From positions 1,736,001 through 1,800,000 of the forward strand of contig NZ_AP018164.1 in assembly GCF_002356315.1 (NCBI RefSeq): a stretch of 64,000 bases of DNA, written 5' to 3'. Of the stretch, positions 28,933 to 38,745 are shown piece after piece (position 1 is the first letter of the stretch; each line of letters begins with the position of its first letter). This stretch comes from Mycobacterium shigaense (GTDB taxonomy: Bacteria; Actinomycetota; Actinomycetes; Mycobacteriales; Mycobacteriaceae). Both the position numbers and the translations under genes were made by a program. Below the pieces are notes generated by a model. The model saw nothing but the letters and a program-made list of their open reading frames with translations. It was not told the DNA's origin and did no database searches.

Positions 28933-31900
28933 GGCGTTGTTGCGTGGTGGGCGTGTGGTGGTGGTGCCCGAGGCGGTGGTGTCTTCTCCGCAGGATTTCC
29001 ATGCGTTGCTAGTCGCGGAGCAGGTCAGTGTGTTGAGTCAGACTCCGTCGGCGTTTTATGCGTTGCAAAGTGTGGATGGGGTGCGTTTGGAGTTGGGTCG
29101 TCAGCTCAAGCTTGAGGCGGTGGTGTTCGGTGGGGAGGCGTTAGATCCGCAGCGTTTGGCGGGTTGGGTTGATCATCATTCGGGGTTGCCGCGGTTGATC
29201 AATATGTATGGCATTACTGAGACGACGGTGCATGCGTCGTTTCGTGAGGTCACGCTCAGCGATGTCGACAGCAGTATTTCCCCGGTTGGTGTGCCGTTGG
29301 GGCATTTGGCGTTTTTCGTGCTGGATGGGTGGTTGCGTCCGGTGCCTGTGGGTGTGGTGGGTGAGTTGTATGTGGCTGGTCGTGGTGTGGGTGTGGGGTA
29401 TGTGGGTCGGTCGGGGTTGACTGGTTCGCGGTTTGTGGCGTGCCCGTTTGGGGGTGTGGGTGCGCGGATGTATCGGACTGGGGATTTGGTGTGTTGGGGC
29501 GCTGATGGTCAGTTGCGGTATGTGGGGCGTGTTGATGAGCAGGTCAAGATTCGTGGGTATCGCATCGAGTTGGGTGAGGTGCGTGCTGCTTTAGCGGCGG
29601 TGCCGGGTGTGGATCAGGCGGTGGTGATCGCGCGTGAGGACCAGCCGGGGGTGAAGCGGTTGGTGGGGTATGTGACCGAATCGGTGGCCGGGGTGGTTGA
29701 TCCTGCTGCGGTGCGTGAGCAGTTGGGGCAGCGGTTGCCGTCGTATATGGTGCCCGCGGCCGTGGTGGTGGTTGAGGTGTTGCCGTTGACGGTGAACGGC
29801 AAGTTGGATGTGCGGGCGTTGCCGGCTCCGGAATATGGGGATGCGCAACAATATCGGGCTCCGGGTACTGCGGCTGAAGAGATTGTGGCGGGGATTTTCG
29901 CTCAGGTGTTGGGTGTGCAGCGGGTTGGGGTTGATGACTCGTTCTTCGATCTGGGTGGGGATTCGTTGTCGGCGATGCGGGTGGTTGCCGCGGTGAATTC
30001 TGTGTTGGGTGTGGGTCTTTCGGTGCGTGTGCTGTTTGAGGCGCCGACGGTGGCGGGGGTGGTGGCGCGGCTGGATGCAGCCGATGGTCAGGGTGTGGTG
30101 GAGCCGTTGGTGGCTCGGCCGCGGCCTGCGGTGGTGCCGTTGTCGTTTGCGCAGTCGCGGTTGTGGTTCCTAGATCAGTTGCAGGGGCCGTCGCCGGTGT
30201 ACAACATGCCGACGGTGTTGCGGATCAGTGGGGTGTTGGATGCGGCGGTGTTGGGGGCCGCGCTTGCTGATGTGGTGGCCCGTCATGAGAGTTTGCGCAC
30301 GGTGTTTGCGGTGGTTGACGGGGTCCCGCGCCAGGTAGTGGTGGCCGCCGAAGATGCGGTGTTTGGGTGGGAAGTGGTCGATACCGCGGGGTGGGCGCCC
30401 GGTGAGCTTGAGCAGGCCATTGAGGCGGTGGCGTTGCATTGTTTTGATTTAGCTCATGAGATTCCGTTGCGGGCGAAGCTTTTCCGGGTCAGTGATGTAG
30501 AGCATGTGTTGGTGGCGGTGGCCCACCATATTGCTGCTGATGGGTTGTCGATTGCGCCGTTGGTGGCTGATCTGGGTACGGCGTATACCGCGCGGTGTAG
30601 CGGGCAGGCTCCGGGGTGGGCGCCGTTGGCGGTGCAGTATGTGGATTACACGTTGTGGCAGCACGCTCAGTTCGGTGATGTCACGGATAGTGGTAGTCGT
30701 ATCGCGGGGCAGCTGCGGTATTGGCGGGAGGCCTTAGCGGGGATTCCTGAGCGGTTGGTGTTGCCGACGGATCGGCCGTATCCGGTGGTCGCTGATCAGC
30801 GTGGAGCCAGTGTGCCCGTGGTGTGGCCGGTGTCGTTGCAGCAGCGGATCGCTGCGGTGGCGCGGGCGCATAACGCGACGAGTTTCATGGTGGTCCAGGC
30901 CGGGTTGGCGGTGTTGTTGTCGCAGCTGGGTGCCAGTTCTGATGTGGCGGTCGGGTTCCCGATCGCGGGGCGTCGTGATGCGGCGTTGGAGCCGTTGATC
31001 GGGTTTTTCGTCAACACGTTGGTGTTACGGGTGGATCTGGGCAGGGATCTCACTGTGGAGGAGTTGTTGGCGCAGGTCCGTGCTCGCAGTTTGGAAGCGT
31101 TCGAGCATCAGGATGTGCCGTTTGAGGTCCTTGTTGAGCATCTGAATCCGGTGCGCTCGATGGCCCATCATCCGTTGATTCAGGTGATGTTGGCGTGGCA
31201 GAACCTGCCTGGTTTGGGTGCTGATGATGCGGTGGGGGGGTTGGCGTTAGGTGATCTGACGTTGATTCCGGTGCCGGTGGCGACCCGGACCGCGCGGATG
31301 GATTTGTCGTTCTCGTTGGCAGAACGTTGGACTGCCACGGGTGAACCCGCCGGGATTGAGGGGTCGGTGGAGTTCCGCACTGATGTGTTCGACTCCGCCA
31401 CGATCGAAACGCTGATCGCGCGGTGGGTGCAGGTGTTGGAGGTGATGACGGCTGATCCTGGTGTCCGGGTGTCCTCGATTGAGGTGCTCGATGGTGGTGA
31501 GCGGGCGCGGTGGGAGCAGTGGAGTAACCGGGAAGTGCTGGACTTGCCGGTGGTGTCGGCGGTGTCGGTGCCTGCGGTGTTTGCTCAGCAGGTGGCTCGC
31601 CTTGGTGATGCGGTGGCGGTCGGTTTCGCGGGTGTGTCGTTGACGTATCGGCAACTGGATGAGGCCTCGAATCGGGTGGCGCAGTGGTTGGTTGGTCGTG
31701 GTGTGGGGGCTGGGTCGTGTGTGGCGTTGGTGATGCCGCGTTCGCTTGAGGCGATTACTGCGATTGTGGGGGTGCTCAAGTCGGGGGCGGCTTATGTGCC
31801 GATCGATCCCGCGGTGCCCGATACCCGTATCGAGTTCGTGCTCACGGATGCGGCTCCGGTCGCGGTGATCACCACCGCGGGACTTGTTGAGCGCCTTGCT

Positions 31901-31960
31901 GGCCTTGTTGGTCATGGTTTGTGGGTGATTGATGTTGATGACCCGGCGATCGCGGCTTAA
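28727..31960 (+). CDS. NRPS part 2: rest of A1, T1, condensation 2, N-terminal part of A2
   Basis: In the same frame as part 1, after the TAA, the sequence resumes with A3 ([11 protein letters not shown]), A5 ([11 protein letters not shown]), A7 (YRTGDLV), A8 ([19 protein letters not shown]) and A10 (NGKLD) of adenylation domain 1. It continues with a carrier domain ([14 protein letters not shown], phosphopantetheine Ser), condensation domain 2 (HHIAADG, active site at 30524-30544) and the first part of adenylation domain 2, ending at a second TAA (31958). The A1 pocket, read against GrsA positions, is D-F-W-S-V-G-M-V-H-K, closest to threonine codes I remember. The first available start is GTG 28727, 12 nt after the TAA with no ribosome-binding site. 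Confidence 0.85.
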   Translation: MLSGPAPDDIAYVIYTSGTTGTPKGVGIPHHNVTELIDSLGVRLELSAGQVWTQFHSLAFDFSVWEIFGALLRGGRVVVVPEAVVSSPQDFHALLVAEQVSVLSQTPSAFYALQSVDGVRLELGRQLKLEAVVFGGEALDPQRLAGWVDHHSGLPRLINMYGITETTVHASFREVTLSDVDSSISPVGVPLGHLAFFVLDGWLRPVPVGVVGELYVAGRGVGVGYVGRSGLTGSRFVACPFGGVGARMYRTGDLVCWGADGQLRYVGRVDEQVKIRGYRIELGEVRAALAAVPGVDQAVVIAREDQPGVKRLVGYVTESVAGVVDPAAVREQLGQRLPSYMVPAAVVVVEVLPLTVNGKLDVRALPAPEYGDAQQYRAPGTAAEEIVAGIFAQVLGVQRVGVDDSFFDLGGDSLSAMRVVAAVNSVLGVGLSVRVLFEAPTVAGVVARLDAADGQGVVEPLVARPRPAVVPLSFAQSRLWFLDQLQGPSPVYNMPTVLRISGVLDAAVLGAALADVVARHESLRTVFAVVDGVPRQVVVAAEDAVFGWEVVDTAGWAPGELEQAIEAVALHCFDLAHEIPLRAKLFRVSDVEHVLVAVAHHIAADGLSIAPLVADLGTAYTARCSGQAPGWAPLAVQYVDYTLWQHAQFGDVTDSGSRIAGQLRYWREALAGIPERLVLPTDRPYPVVADQRGASVPVVWPVSLQQRIAAVARAHNATSFMVVQAGLAVLLSQLGASSDVAVGFPIAGRRDAALEPLIGFFVNTLVLRVDLGRDLTVEELLAQVRARSLEAFEHQDVPFEVLVEHLNPVRSMAHHPLIQVMLAWQNLPGLGADDAVGGLALGDLTLIPVPVATRTARMDLSFSLAERWTATGEPAGIEGSVEFRTDVFDSATIETLIARWVQVLEVMTADPGVRVSSIEVLDGGERARWEQWSNREVLDLPVVSAVSVPAVFAQQVARLGDAVAVGFAGVSLTYRQLDEASNRVAQWLVGRGVGAGSCVALVMPRSLEAITAIVGVLKSGAAYVPIDPAVPDTRIEFVLTDAAPVAVITTAGLVERLAGLVGHGLWVIDVDDPAIAA
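29320..29848 (+). repeat. Near-identical A-domain C-terminal segment, copy 1
   Basis: This matches 32521-33049 at a spacing of 3201 bp with at least one substitution (a Cys/Gly-type GCT versus GCG codon near 29377). It covers motifs A6 to A10. The matching continues with small gaps into the carrier domain up to about 29990. Confidence 0.8.
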
Positions 31961-32178
31961 CCTGCTACTGCGGTGTTATCGGGTCCTGCTCCTGACGATA
32001 TTGCGTATGTCATTTACACCTCGGGTACTACGGGCACTCCTAAAGGTGTTGGGATTCCTCATCACAACGTCACTGAGTTGATCGACTCGCTGGGTGTCCG
32101 TTTGGAGTTGTCGGCGGGGCAGGTGTGGACGCAGTTCCATTCGTTGGCGTTCGACTTTTCGGTGTGGGAGATCTTTGG
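31446..32178 (+). repeat. 733-bp direct repeat, copy 2
   Basis: Second copy of the segment at 28200-28932, including the identical TAA at the equivalent place. Confidence 0.85.
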
Positions 32179-34642
32179 TGCCCTGCTGTGTGGTGGGCGC
32201 TTGGTGGTGGTGCCCGAGGAGGTGGTTGCCTCGCCGCAGGATTTCCACGCGTTGTTGGTCGATGAGCAAGTCACGGTGTTGAGCCAGACCCCGTCGGCGG
32301 TCGCGGCGTTGTCGCCGCAGGGTTTGGAATCGGTGGCGTTGGTGGTTGCTGGTGAGGCCTGCTCGCCTGAATTGGTGGAGCGGTGGGCGACCGACCGGGT
32401 GATGATCAACGGCTACGGCCCCACCGAAACCACGGTATTTGCCACGTTGAGTGCGCCGTTGGTACCGGGTGCGGGGGTGCCCCCGATTGGTGCGCCGGTG
32501 TCGGGGGCGGCGTTGTTGGTGCTGGATGGGTGGTTGCGTCCGGTGCCTGTGGGTGTGGTGGGTGAGTTGTATGTGGCGGGTCGTGGTGTGGGTGTGGGGT
32601 ATGTGGGTCGGTCGGGGTTGACTGGTTCGCGGTTTGTGGCGTGCCCGTTTGGGGGTGTGGGTGCGCGGATGTATCGGACTGGGGATTTGGTGTGTTGGGG
32701 CGCTGATGGTCAGTTGCGGTATGTGGGGCGTGTTGATGAGCAGGTCAAGATTCGTGGGTATCGCATCGAGTTGGGTGAGGTGCGTGCTGCTTTAGCGGCG
32801 GTGCCGGGTGTGGATCAGGCGGTGGTGATCGCGCGTGAGGACCAGCCGGGGGTGAAGCGGTTGGTGGGGTATGTGACCGAATCGGTGGCCGGGGTGGTTG
32901 ATCCTGCTGCGGTGCGTGAGCAGTTGGGGCAGCGGTTGCCGTCGTATATGGTGCCCGCGGCCGTGGTGGTGGTTGAGGTGTTGCCGTTGACGGTGAACGG
33001 CAAGTTGGATGTGCGGGCGTTGCCGGCTCCGGAATATGGGGATGCGCAACGGTATCGGGCTCCGCAGAGTGTCGCTGAGGAGATCCTGGCGGGGATTTTC
33101 GCTCAGGTGTTGGGTGTGCAGCGGGTTGGGGTTGATGACTCGTTCTTCGATCTGGGTGGGGATTCGTTGTCGGCGATGCGGGTGATTGCCGCGGTCAACA
33201 AAGCCTTCGGCACCAACCTGGCTGTACGCACGATCTTCGGCGCGCCGTCTGTGAGCAGCTTGAACCAGCAGGTGCAGAACTACACCAGCGCCCAGGACGC
33301 GGTGTCGGAGCTCTATGCGGCCGTACACGGCCGCGGCGCCACCGAGGTGCACGCCAGCGATCTGACCCTGGACAAATTCATCGATGCCGAGACATTGGCC
33401 GGTGCCACCGCGGTGCCGGGTCCGGTCACCGAGGCGCGGACCGTTCTGCTCACCGGAGCTACCGGATTCTTGGGACGCTACCTGGTATTGGAATGGCTCG
33501 AACAGGTGGACCGGGTCGACGGCAAACTGGTCTGCCTGGTGCGGGCGAAGTCCGATGAGGATGCTCGTCAACGTTTGGAGGAGACTTTCGACAGCGGTGA
33601 CGCGCAGTTGCTGCATCATTTCAAGTATTTGGCCGCCGATCATTTGGAGGTTCTTGCCGGCGATAAGGGCGAAGCCAACATGGGCTTAGATGAGCAAACC
33701 TGGCAGCGGCTGGCCGAGACTGTCGATCTGATTGTCGATTGCGCAGCCCAGGTCAACGCTGTGCTGCCCTACAGCGAATTGTTTACGCCCAACGTCGTGG
33801 GCACTGCCGAGCTGATCCGACTCGCACTCACCACCAGGCTCAAGTCCTTCACGTATGTGTCGACCGCTGATGTGGGTCGCCAGATCGAGCCGGCCTCGTT
33901 TACTGAGGACGCCGATATCCGGCGTATCAGCCCGACCCGGGTCGTCGACAACAGCCCCGTCAATGGTTACGGCAATAGCAAATGGGCTGGTGAGGTGTTA
34001 CTACGGGAAGCTAACGACCTCTGTGGGCTACCGGTTGCGGTATTTCGTTCCGGAATGATCCTTGCCGACACCACGTATGCGGGCCAGCTCCACATGTCGG
34101 ACATGGTCACCCGGACGGTGCTCAGCGTGGTGGCCACCGGGCTGGCACCGACCTCGTTCTACCAACTCGACGACGCGGGTAATCGGCAGCCCACGCACTT
34201 CAACGGGCTACCCGTCGAGTTTGTTGCCGAGGCGATCACCACGCTGGGCGCCCAAGTAACCGACGGGTTTGAGACCTATCACGTCATGAATTCTCACAAC
34301 GACGACGGCATCGGACCCGATCAGTACGTCGACTGGGTCATTGAAGCCGGCTACCCGATCGAACGTGTCGATGACTTCGGGGAGTGGTTACAGCGGTTTG
34401 AGACTCGCTTGCGTGCCTTAACGGAATTACAGCGTCGGCACTCACTGTTGGAGATGTTGCTGCAGCGTGATTCCAATGATCTCAAAGCCCCACCGCCGCC
34501 TCGTGAACGCACACCATCAACCGACCGATTCCGTGCAGCGGTGCAGCAAGCTCACATCGGCCCCACCAACGACATCCCCCATGTGTCGGCGCCGATCATC
34601 ATCCAATACATCACCAACCTGCAACTGCTTGGACTGCTCTAA
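31973..34642 (+). CDS. NRPS part 3: rest of A2, T2 and thioester reductase domain
   Basis: The frame continues after the second TAA with A3-A10 of adenylation domain 2 ([34 protein letters not shown]). Then come carrier domain 2 ([12 protein letters not shown]) and a terminal reductase (about 33430-34640) with [14 protein letters not shown] (NADPH motif), TYVSTADVG and YGNSK (catalytic Tyr and Lys). Reductase domains release the bound peptide as an aldehyde or alcohol. The A2 pocket reads D-F-W-S-V-A-G-V-F-K, which I cannot assign. From about 33190 codon use switches to C-rich triplets like the rest of the chromosome. The total, about 2560 codons, is close to mycobacterial Nrp (Rv0101), which shares this domain order. 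Confidence 0.85.
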   Translation: MLSGPAPDDIAYVIYTSGTTGTPKGVGIPHHNVTELIDSLGVRLELSAGQVWTQFHSLAFDFSVWEIFGALLCGGRLVVVPEEVVASPQDFHALLVDEQVTVLSQTPSAVAALSPQGLESVALVVAGEACSPELVERWATDRVMINGYGPTETTVFATLSAPLVPGAGVPPIGAPVSGAALLVLDGWLRPVPVGVVGELYVAGRGVGVGYVGRSGLTGSRFVACPFGGVGARMYRTGDLVCWGADGQLRYVGRVDEQVKIRGYRIELGEVRAALAAVPGVDQAVVIAREDQPGVKRLVGYVTESVAGVVDPAAVREQLGQRLPSYMVPAAVVVVEVLPLTVNGKLDVRALPAPEYGDAQRYRAPQSVAEEILAGIFAQVLGVQRVGVDDSFFDLGGDSLSAMRVIAAVNKAFGTNLAVRTIFGAPSVSSLNQQVQNYTSAQDAVSELYAAVHGRGATEVHASDLTLDKFIDAETLAGATAVPGPVTEARTVLLTGATGFLGRYLVLEWLEQVDRVDGKLVCLVRAKSDEDARQRLEETFDSGDAQLLHHFKYLAADHLEVLAGDKGEANMGLDEQTWQRLAETVDLIVDCAAQVNAVLPYSELFTPNVVGTAELIRLALTTRLKSFTYVSTADVGRQIEPASFTEDADIRRISPTRVVDNSPVNGYGNSKWAGEVLLREANDLCGLPVAVFRSGMILADTTYAGQLHMSDMVTRTVLSVVATGLAPTSFYQLDDAGNRQPTHFNGLPVEFVAEAITTLGAQVTDGFETYHVMNSHNDDGIGPDQYVDWVIEAGYPIERVDDFGEWLQRFETRLRALTELQRRHSLLEMLLQRDSNDLKAPPPPRERTPSTDRFRAAVQQAHIGPTNDIPHVSAPIIIQYITNLQLLGLL
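32521..33049 (+). repeat. Near-identical A-domain C-terminal segment, copy 2
   Basis: Partner of 29320-29848. Between the two repeat blocks lies the only divergent part of the A domains (28933-29319 versus 32179-32520), which contains most substrate-pocket residues. Confidence 0.8.
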
Positions 34643-34718
34643 TGCCTCGAATCGTTAGGGGCTCTCCGAATAACTCTGGATTCAGAGCAAGGCGTCTGCT
34701 GCTCCGGGGGGTGATGGT

Positions 34719-36276
34719 GTGACCTGTCCCAGGGTTGTGGAATCAAAAAATCGCCGGCTCGCATTATGGGTGATGAGCGTCGGCTGCTTTGTGATCGGGT
34801 TTGATGCGAGCGCAGTGGTGGTCGTAATACCGATCATGCTCACCAAATTTCCACATAAGCGTTGCTCAGGCCGGGTGGGTTTCGAGTGGATACCTAGTTT
34901 CGTATGTTGTCTTGGTTCTCCCCGGTGGGCGATTAGGTGCCCGGTTCGGGGAGCGCAACATCTATCTTGCAGGGCTTCTGGTATTCGTATTGGCTTCATT
35001 GGGTTGTGGTCTCTCCGGCACGTTCACGGCTCTGATCGTGGCTCGTGTCATTCAAGGTGTCGGTGCTGCGTTGATGGCGCCGCAACCTATGGCGGTCGTG
35101 ACGCACATCTTTCCAGCGGAGAATCGCGGACCTGCAATTGCATTGTGGTCAATGGTCGGGGGGGTAGCCGGGTTTTGTGGTCCGATCGTTGGGGGCGGTA
35201 TTATCACCAATCTGGGGTGGCAGTGGATCTTCCTGATCAACCTGCCGATCGGAATCATTGCATTCGCGCTAGCCGCCGCTTATGTTCCTGTTCTGCCGAA
35301 TTCGTCTCAGAATCTCGACGTGCTGGGAACGGTCTTCAGTGGAGTCGCGATCGCGCTTGCAGTCTTCGGAATCCAATACGGCCCGCAGTATCACTGGGCT
35401 CGCATCGCTGGCTCTTACATCACCGTGAGTGAAGTTCTCGCTCTGAGTTTGCTCTTCGCTGCTGTCTTCATCCTTCATCAGTGGAAGTACGCTACGGAAC
35501 CCCTGATCTCATCACGGATTTTCAGAAATCGGAATTTCTCCGCTGGACTTGCAGCCAATATAATTGGAACATTTGGATTAGCTTCGTTGGCTCTGCCATT
35601 GATGCTCTATGCACAGAATGTGCGGGGCATGTCGCCCGTCGGCGCCGCGCTATTCTTTGTGCCGCTGGGTGTTGCCAGCATTCTGATGGCTCCAGTGGCG
35701 GGTTGGCTTACATCCAAGATACAACCACGGATCCTCGCGTTGAGTGGATTTATCGTGATGCTGACGGTGCTGACACTATTGGTAACTGAGTTCGAGCCCA
35801 CAACTCCGATGTGGGTAATTGGCTTACTTACTGCAGTAATGGGTGGCGGTGCTTCGCTGGCCGGCACAGCTGTCGGGACCGTGACCTTACGAAATCTGTC
35901 ACCAGACCTCGCTGGTACGGGTTCTGGATTGCTGACCGCGGCGGGTTTGTTTTCTGCCGTGTTGGCCAGCGCGTGCATGGCGTCGATCCTTGATGTCATG
36001 CTTGGGAGCCAATCCGGGTTTAGCAGTGGCGATCTCATGCTCGCGGCTGCGCGCATGAGATACGCGCACGGGATTGCGCAGTCGGTCATGTTACCAACGG
36101 TCGCCACGTTTTTCGGCGCCCTGGTATGCCTCAAAATGAACGATTTTCCTGAATTACCAAGGTCTTTCCGATGGACTCGTCGCCTCGGGGTGACGAGTCC
36201 ATCGGAAAGACCTGTCGCGGTGAGCGACGTGTATTCACCCGAAGTCGTAGCGGTCAGCCGCAAGGAGGAATGCTAG
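34719..36276 (+). pseudogene. MFS drug-efflux type transporter with a frameshift
   Basis: The N-terminal part starts at GTG 34719 (GGGGGG upstream) and reads LWVMSVGCFVIGFDASAVVV, the first helix of DHA2-type 14-helix transporters. After IMLTKF the correct continuation (HISVAQAGWVSSGYLVSYVV, then PGGRLGARFGERN) is in another frame, so one extra C in TTTCC at 34851-34852 breaks the gene. The second frame then runs open to 36276 with many membrane helices. Without the insertion the product would be about 518 residues, of normal length. Its place after the NRPS implies export of the product. It may be a real pseudogene or an assembly error; translation from TTG 34912 would lack helix 1 and is unlikely to work. 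Confidence 0.8.
36160..36213. repeat. 22-bp perfect inverted repeat with 10-bp loop
   Basis: Left arm 36160-36181 and right arm 36192-36213 are exact reverse complements around a 10-bp centre. The element lies within the last 120 bp of the MFS transporter frame. Such a long hairpin is unusual inside a gene. It may be a bidirectional terminator or part of a small mobile element whose insertion extended the gene's 3' end. Confidence 0.75.
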
Positions 36277-36667
36277 ACGGTCATCACGCATGGATCCTGC
36301 CACCGCAGAACACGTGCGTGCGATGGTCAGCGATGGCCGATTTAGCGTTAACCGTACCGACGGGTCTGCTGCACCGTCGACGTCGGATACCCGGTTCGGG
36401 CGCGCATCGCGCCGAGCGTCAGCTCGGGCTCGGACAACGTGAAGGCATCCATGATGCCGCGAATCTTCGCCAGCACCAGCAACGGCTTCACGCCGCCGCA
36501 CAGCGTCCGCGACGGCGCCTACGGCGGAATTGTCGAGACCCCTCGCTCAGCCCCCATGGTCACGGTATTGGCGGCCATTACGGTGCATTTGCGCACCGCG
36601 GTGGCGCCCGACCTGCGGCGACGCCCCGGCTCGTATAGTCGGCTGGGTTCGCTCTAAAGGAGGACTA
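36277..36667 (+). other. Right edge of NRPS island, non-coding with gene remnant
   Basis: The 391 bp between the transporter and viuB carry no intact gene. It includes an IclR-like remnant on the minus strand and the viuB ribosome-binding site AAAGGAGG at 36656-36663. A TATAGT (36634-36639) may be the viuB -10 element. Confidence 0.55.
36348..36491 (-). pseudogene. IclR-family regulator N-terminal remnant
   Basis: From GTG 36491 the minus strand reads VKPLLVLAKIRGIMDAFTLS, then EPELTLGAMRARTGYPTSTVQQ, and stops at 36348 after 47 codons. This matches the winged-helix N-terminus of IclR regulators, which normally run to about 250 residues. The effector domain is absent. It is probably the residue of a chromosomal gene truncated when the neighbouring island was acquired. 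Confidence 0.6.
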
Positions 36668-37519
36668 GTGGCGGGTCGACCTCTTCAGCGCTTCACGGTC
36701 GTCGCAACGCGGCACATCGCACCCCATATGGTCCGGGTGCTGCTTGAGGGCAGCGATTTCGGCACCTTCGTGCCCAGCAGTTTCACCGACTCCTACGTCA
36801 AGCTGGTGTTCGTCGCCGATGACATCGACGTGGCGGCGTTGCCGCACCCCCTGACCCAGGACAGCTTCTCCGTCCTGCCACCCGAGAAAAGGCCGTCGGT
36901 CCGGACCATCACCGTGCGCAAGGTCGACGCCGCGGCCCGCCAGATCGCGCTCGACATCGTGGTGCACGGGGAGCACGGTGTGGCCGGTGCCTGGGCGGCC
37001 ACCGCCGAGCCGGGTCAGGTCATCTACCTGATGGGGCCCGGCGGCGCCTACACACCCGACCCGGCGGCCGACTGGCATCTGCTGGCCGGCGACGAATCCG
37101 CGCTGCCCGCCATCGCCACCGCGCTGGAAGCGTTGCCCCCCAACGCGATCGGCAAGGCCTTCATCGAGGTGGCCGGTCCCGACGACCAGCTCGAGTTGAT
37201 CGCGCCGGAGGGCGTGCAGGTGAACTGGATCTACCGCGGCGGCCGCGCCGACCTGGTGTCTGACGACCGCGCCGGCGATTTCGCCCCGCTGATCGAGGCC
37301 GTCACCACCACGCTGTGGCTGCCGGGCCAGGTGCACGTCTTCATCCACGGCGAGGCGCAGGCCGTCATGCACAACCTGCGGCCCTACATCCGCAAAGAGC
37401 GTGGTGTGGACGCGAAATGGGCGTCGTCCATCTCGGGCTACTGGCGGCGCGGCCGCACCGAAGAGACGTTCCGCCAGTGGAAGAGGGAACTGGCTGAGGC
37501 CGAAGCCGGTGCCCGCTGA
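36668..37519 (+). CDS. viuB: Siderophore-interacting protein ViuB (FAD-binding ferric reductase family)
   Basis: The 283-residue protein begins MAGRPLQRFTVVATRHIAPHMVRVLLEGSDF. It has the FAD-binding barrel with VRTITVRKVDAAARQIALDIVVHGEHGVAGAWA, and a C-terminal NADPH-binding SIP domain ending WRRGRTEETFRQWKRE. Family members reduce ferric siderophores in the cytoplasm to free iron. It corresponds to Rv2895c. The start is GTG 36668 with AAAGGAGG 5 nt upstream. It is the first conserved chromosomal gene after the NRPS island. Confidence 0.92.
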   Translation: MAGRPLQRFTVVATRHIAPHMVRVLLEGSDFGTFVPSSFTDSYVKLVFVADDIDVAALPHPLTQDSFSVLPPEKRPSVRTITVRKVDAAARQIALDIVVHGEHGVAGAWAATAEPGQVIYLMGPGGAYTPDPAADWHLLAGDESALPAIATALEALPPNAIGKAFIEVAGPDDQLELIAPEGVQVNWIYRGGRADLVSDDRAGDFAPLIEAVTTTLWLPGQVHVFIHGEAQAVMHNLRPYIRKERGVDAKWASSISGYWRRGRTEETFRQWKRELAEAEAGAR

Positions 37520-37552
37520 GGGCTCTTCCGCCGGGCTGGCATCCTCTGCTCT

Positions 37553-38713
37553 ATGGCATTCGGTGACTACCAGAACGAGATCTACTTCAAGGGCCTCGGC
37601 GGGGTGGCGCCCGCGCTGCCGATGGCCTTCGCGGAGTTGGAGGCGCGGGCCGAGCGGGCCATGTCGCCGTCGGTGTGGTCCTACGTCACCGGCGGCGCTG
37701 GCGACGAGCGCACGCAGCGGGCCAACCGGGAGGCGTTCGATCGCTGGGGCCTTATCCCACGCATGTTCGTCGGAGCCAAAGAACGCGACCTGACCGTCGA
37801 GGCGTTCGGCCTGACCCTGCCGTCGCCGGTGTTCATGGCACCGATCGGTGTCATCGGCATCTGTGCCCAGGACGGCCACGGCGACCTGGCCACCGCGCAG
37901 GCGGCCGCGGCCACCGGTGTCCCCATGGTCGTGTCCACTCTGACCGCCGACCCCATGGAAGACGTCGCCGCGGAGTTCGGCGACACCCCCGGCTTCTTCC
38001 AGCTCTACACGCCCAAGGATCGGGACCTGGCCGCCAGCCTCGTGCAGCGCGCCGAAGCCGCCGGGTTCAAGGGCATCGTCGTCACCCTCGACACGTGGAT
38101 TCCGGGGTGGCGCCCGCGCGACCTCGGCACGGCCAACTTCCCCCAGCTGCGCGGCCACTGCCTGAGCAACTACACCAGCGACCCGGTCTTCCGCGCCAGC
38201 CTGCCGCGGCCGCCGGAGGAGGACCCGCAGGCCACCGTACTGCAGTGGATCACGACCTTTGGGAACCCGTTGACCTGGGACGATCTGCCGTGGCTGCGGT
38301 CGCTGACCGACCTGCCGCTGATCATCAAGGGCATCTGCCACCCCGACGACGCCCGGCGGGCCAAGGACGGTGGCGTCGACGGCATCTACTGCTCCACCCA
38401 CGGCGGGCGACAGGCCAATGGCGGTCTGCCCGCGCTGGACTGCCTGCCGGGCGTGGTCGAGGCCGCCGACGGTCTGCCGGTGCTGTTCGACTCGGGCATC
38501 CGCAACGGTGCCGACGTCGTCAAGGCGCTGGCCTTGGGCGCGACGGCCGTCGGCGTCGGTCGCCCGTACGCCTACGGCCTGGCGCTCGGCGGCGTCGACG
38601 GGATCGTGCACGTGCTGCGCTCGCTGCTGGCCGAGGCGGACCTGATCATGGCCGTCGACGGCTATCCGACCCGGAAAGATCTCACCCCGGACACGCTTCG
38701 GCGCGTCGGCTGA
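37553..38713 (+). CDS. FMN-dependent lactate 2-monooxygenase / alpha-hydroxy acid oxidase
   Basis: The 386-residue protein begins [17 protein letters not shown] and has the full alpha-hydroxy acid oxidase barrel. Features are [17 protein letters not shown], a long variable loop 4 ([20 protein letters not shown]), catalytic [11 protein letters not shown] (His and Arg), [14 protein letters not shown] and phosphate-binding [12 protein letters not shown]. The long loop and N-terminus closely resemble M. smegmatis lactate 2-monooxygenase, which turns lactate and O2 into acetate, CO2 and water. Substrate choice between lactate monooxygenase and oxidase is inferred. It is 33 bp after viuB. Confidence 0.85.
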   Translation: MAFGDYQNEIYFKGLGGVAPALPMAFAELEARAERAMSPSVWSYVTGGAGDERTQRANREAFDRWGLIPRMFVGAKERDLTVEAFGLTLPSPVFMAPIGVIGICAQDGHGDLATAQAAAATGVPMVVSTLTADPMEDVAAEFGDTPGFFQLYTPKDRDLAASLVQRAEAAGFKGIVVTLDTWIPGWRPRDLGTANFPQLRGHCLSNYTSDPVFRASLPRPPEEDPQATVLQWITTFGNPLTWDDLPWLRSLTDLPLIIKGICHPDDARRAKDGGVDGIYCSTHGGRQANGGLPALDCLPGVVEAADGLPVLFDSGIRNGADVVKALALGATAVGVGRPYAYGLALGGVDGIVHVLRSLLAEADLIMAVDGYPTRKDLTPDTLRRVG

Positions 38714-38745
38714 GGCGGCGAGCCGGGGCCTGCGACGGTGGGGGA

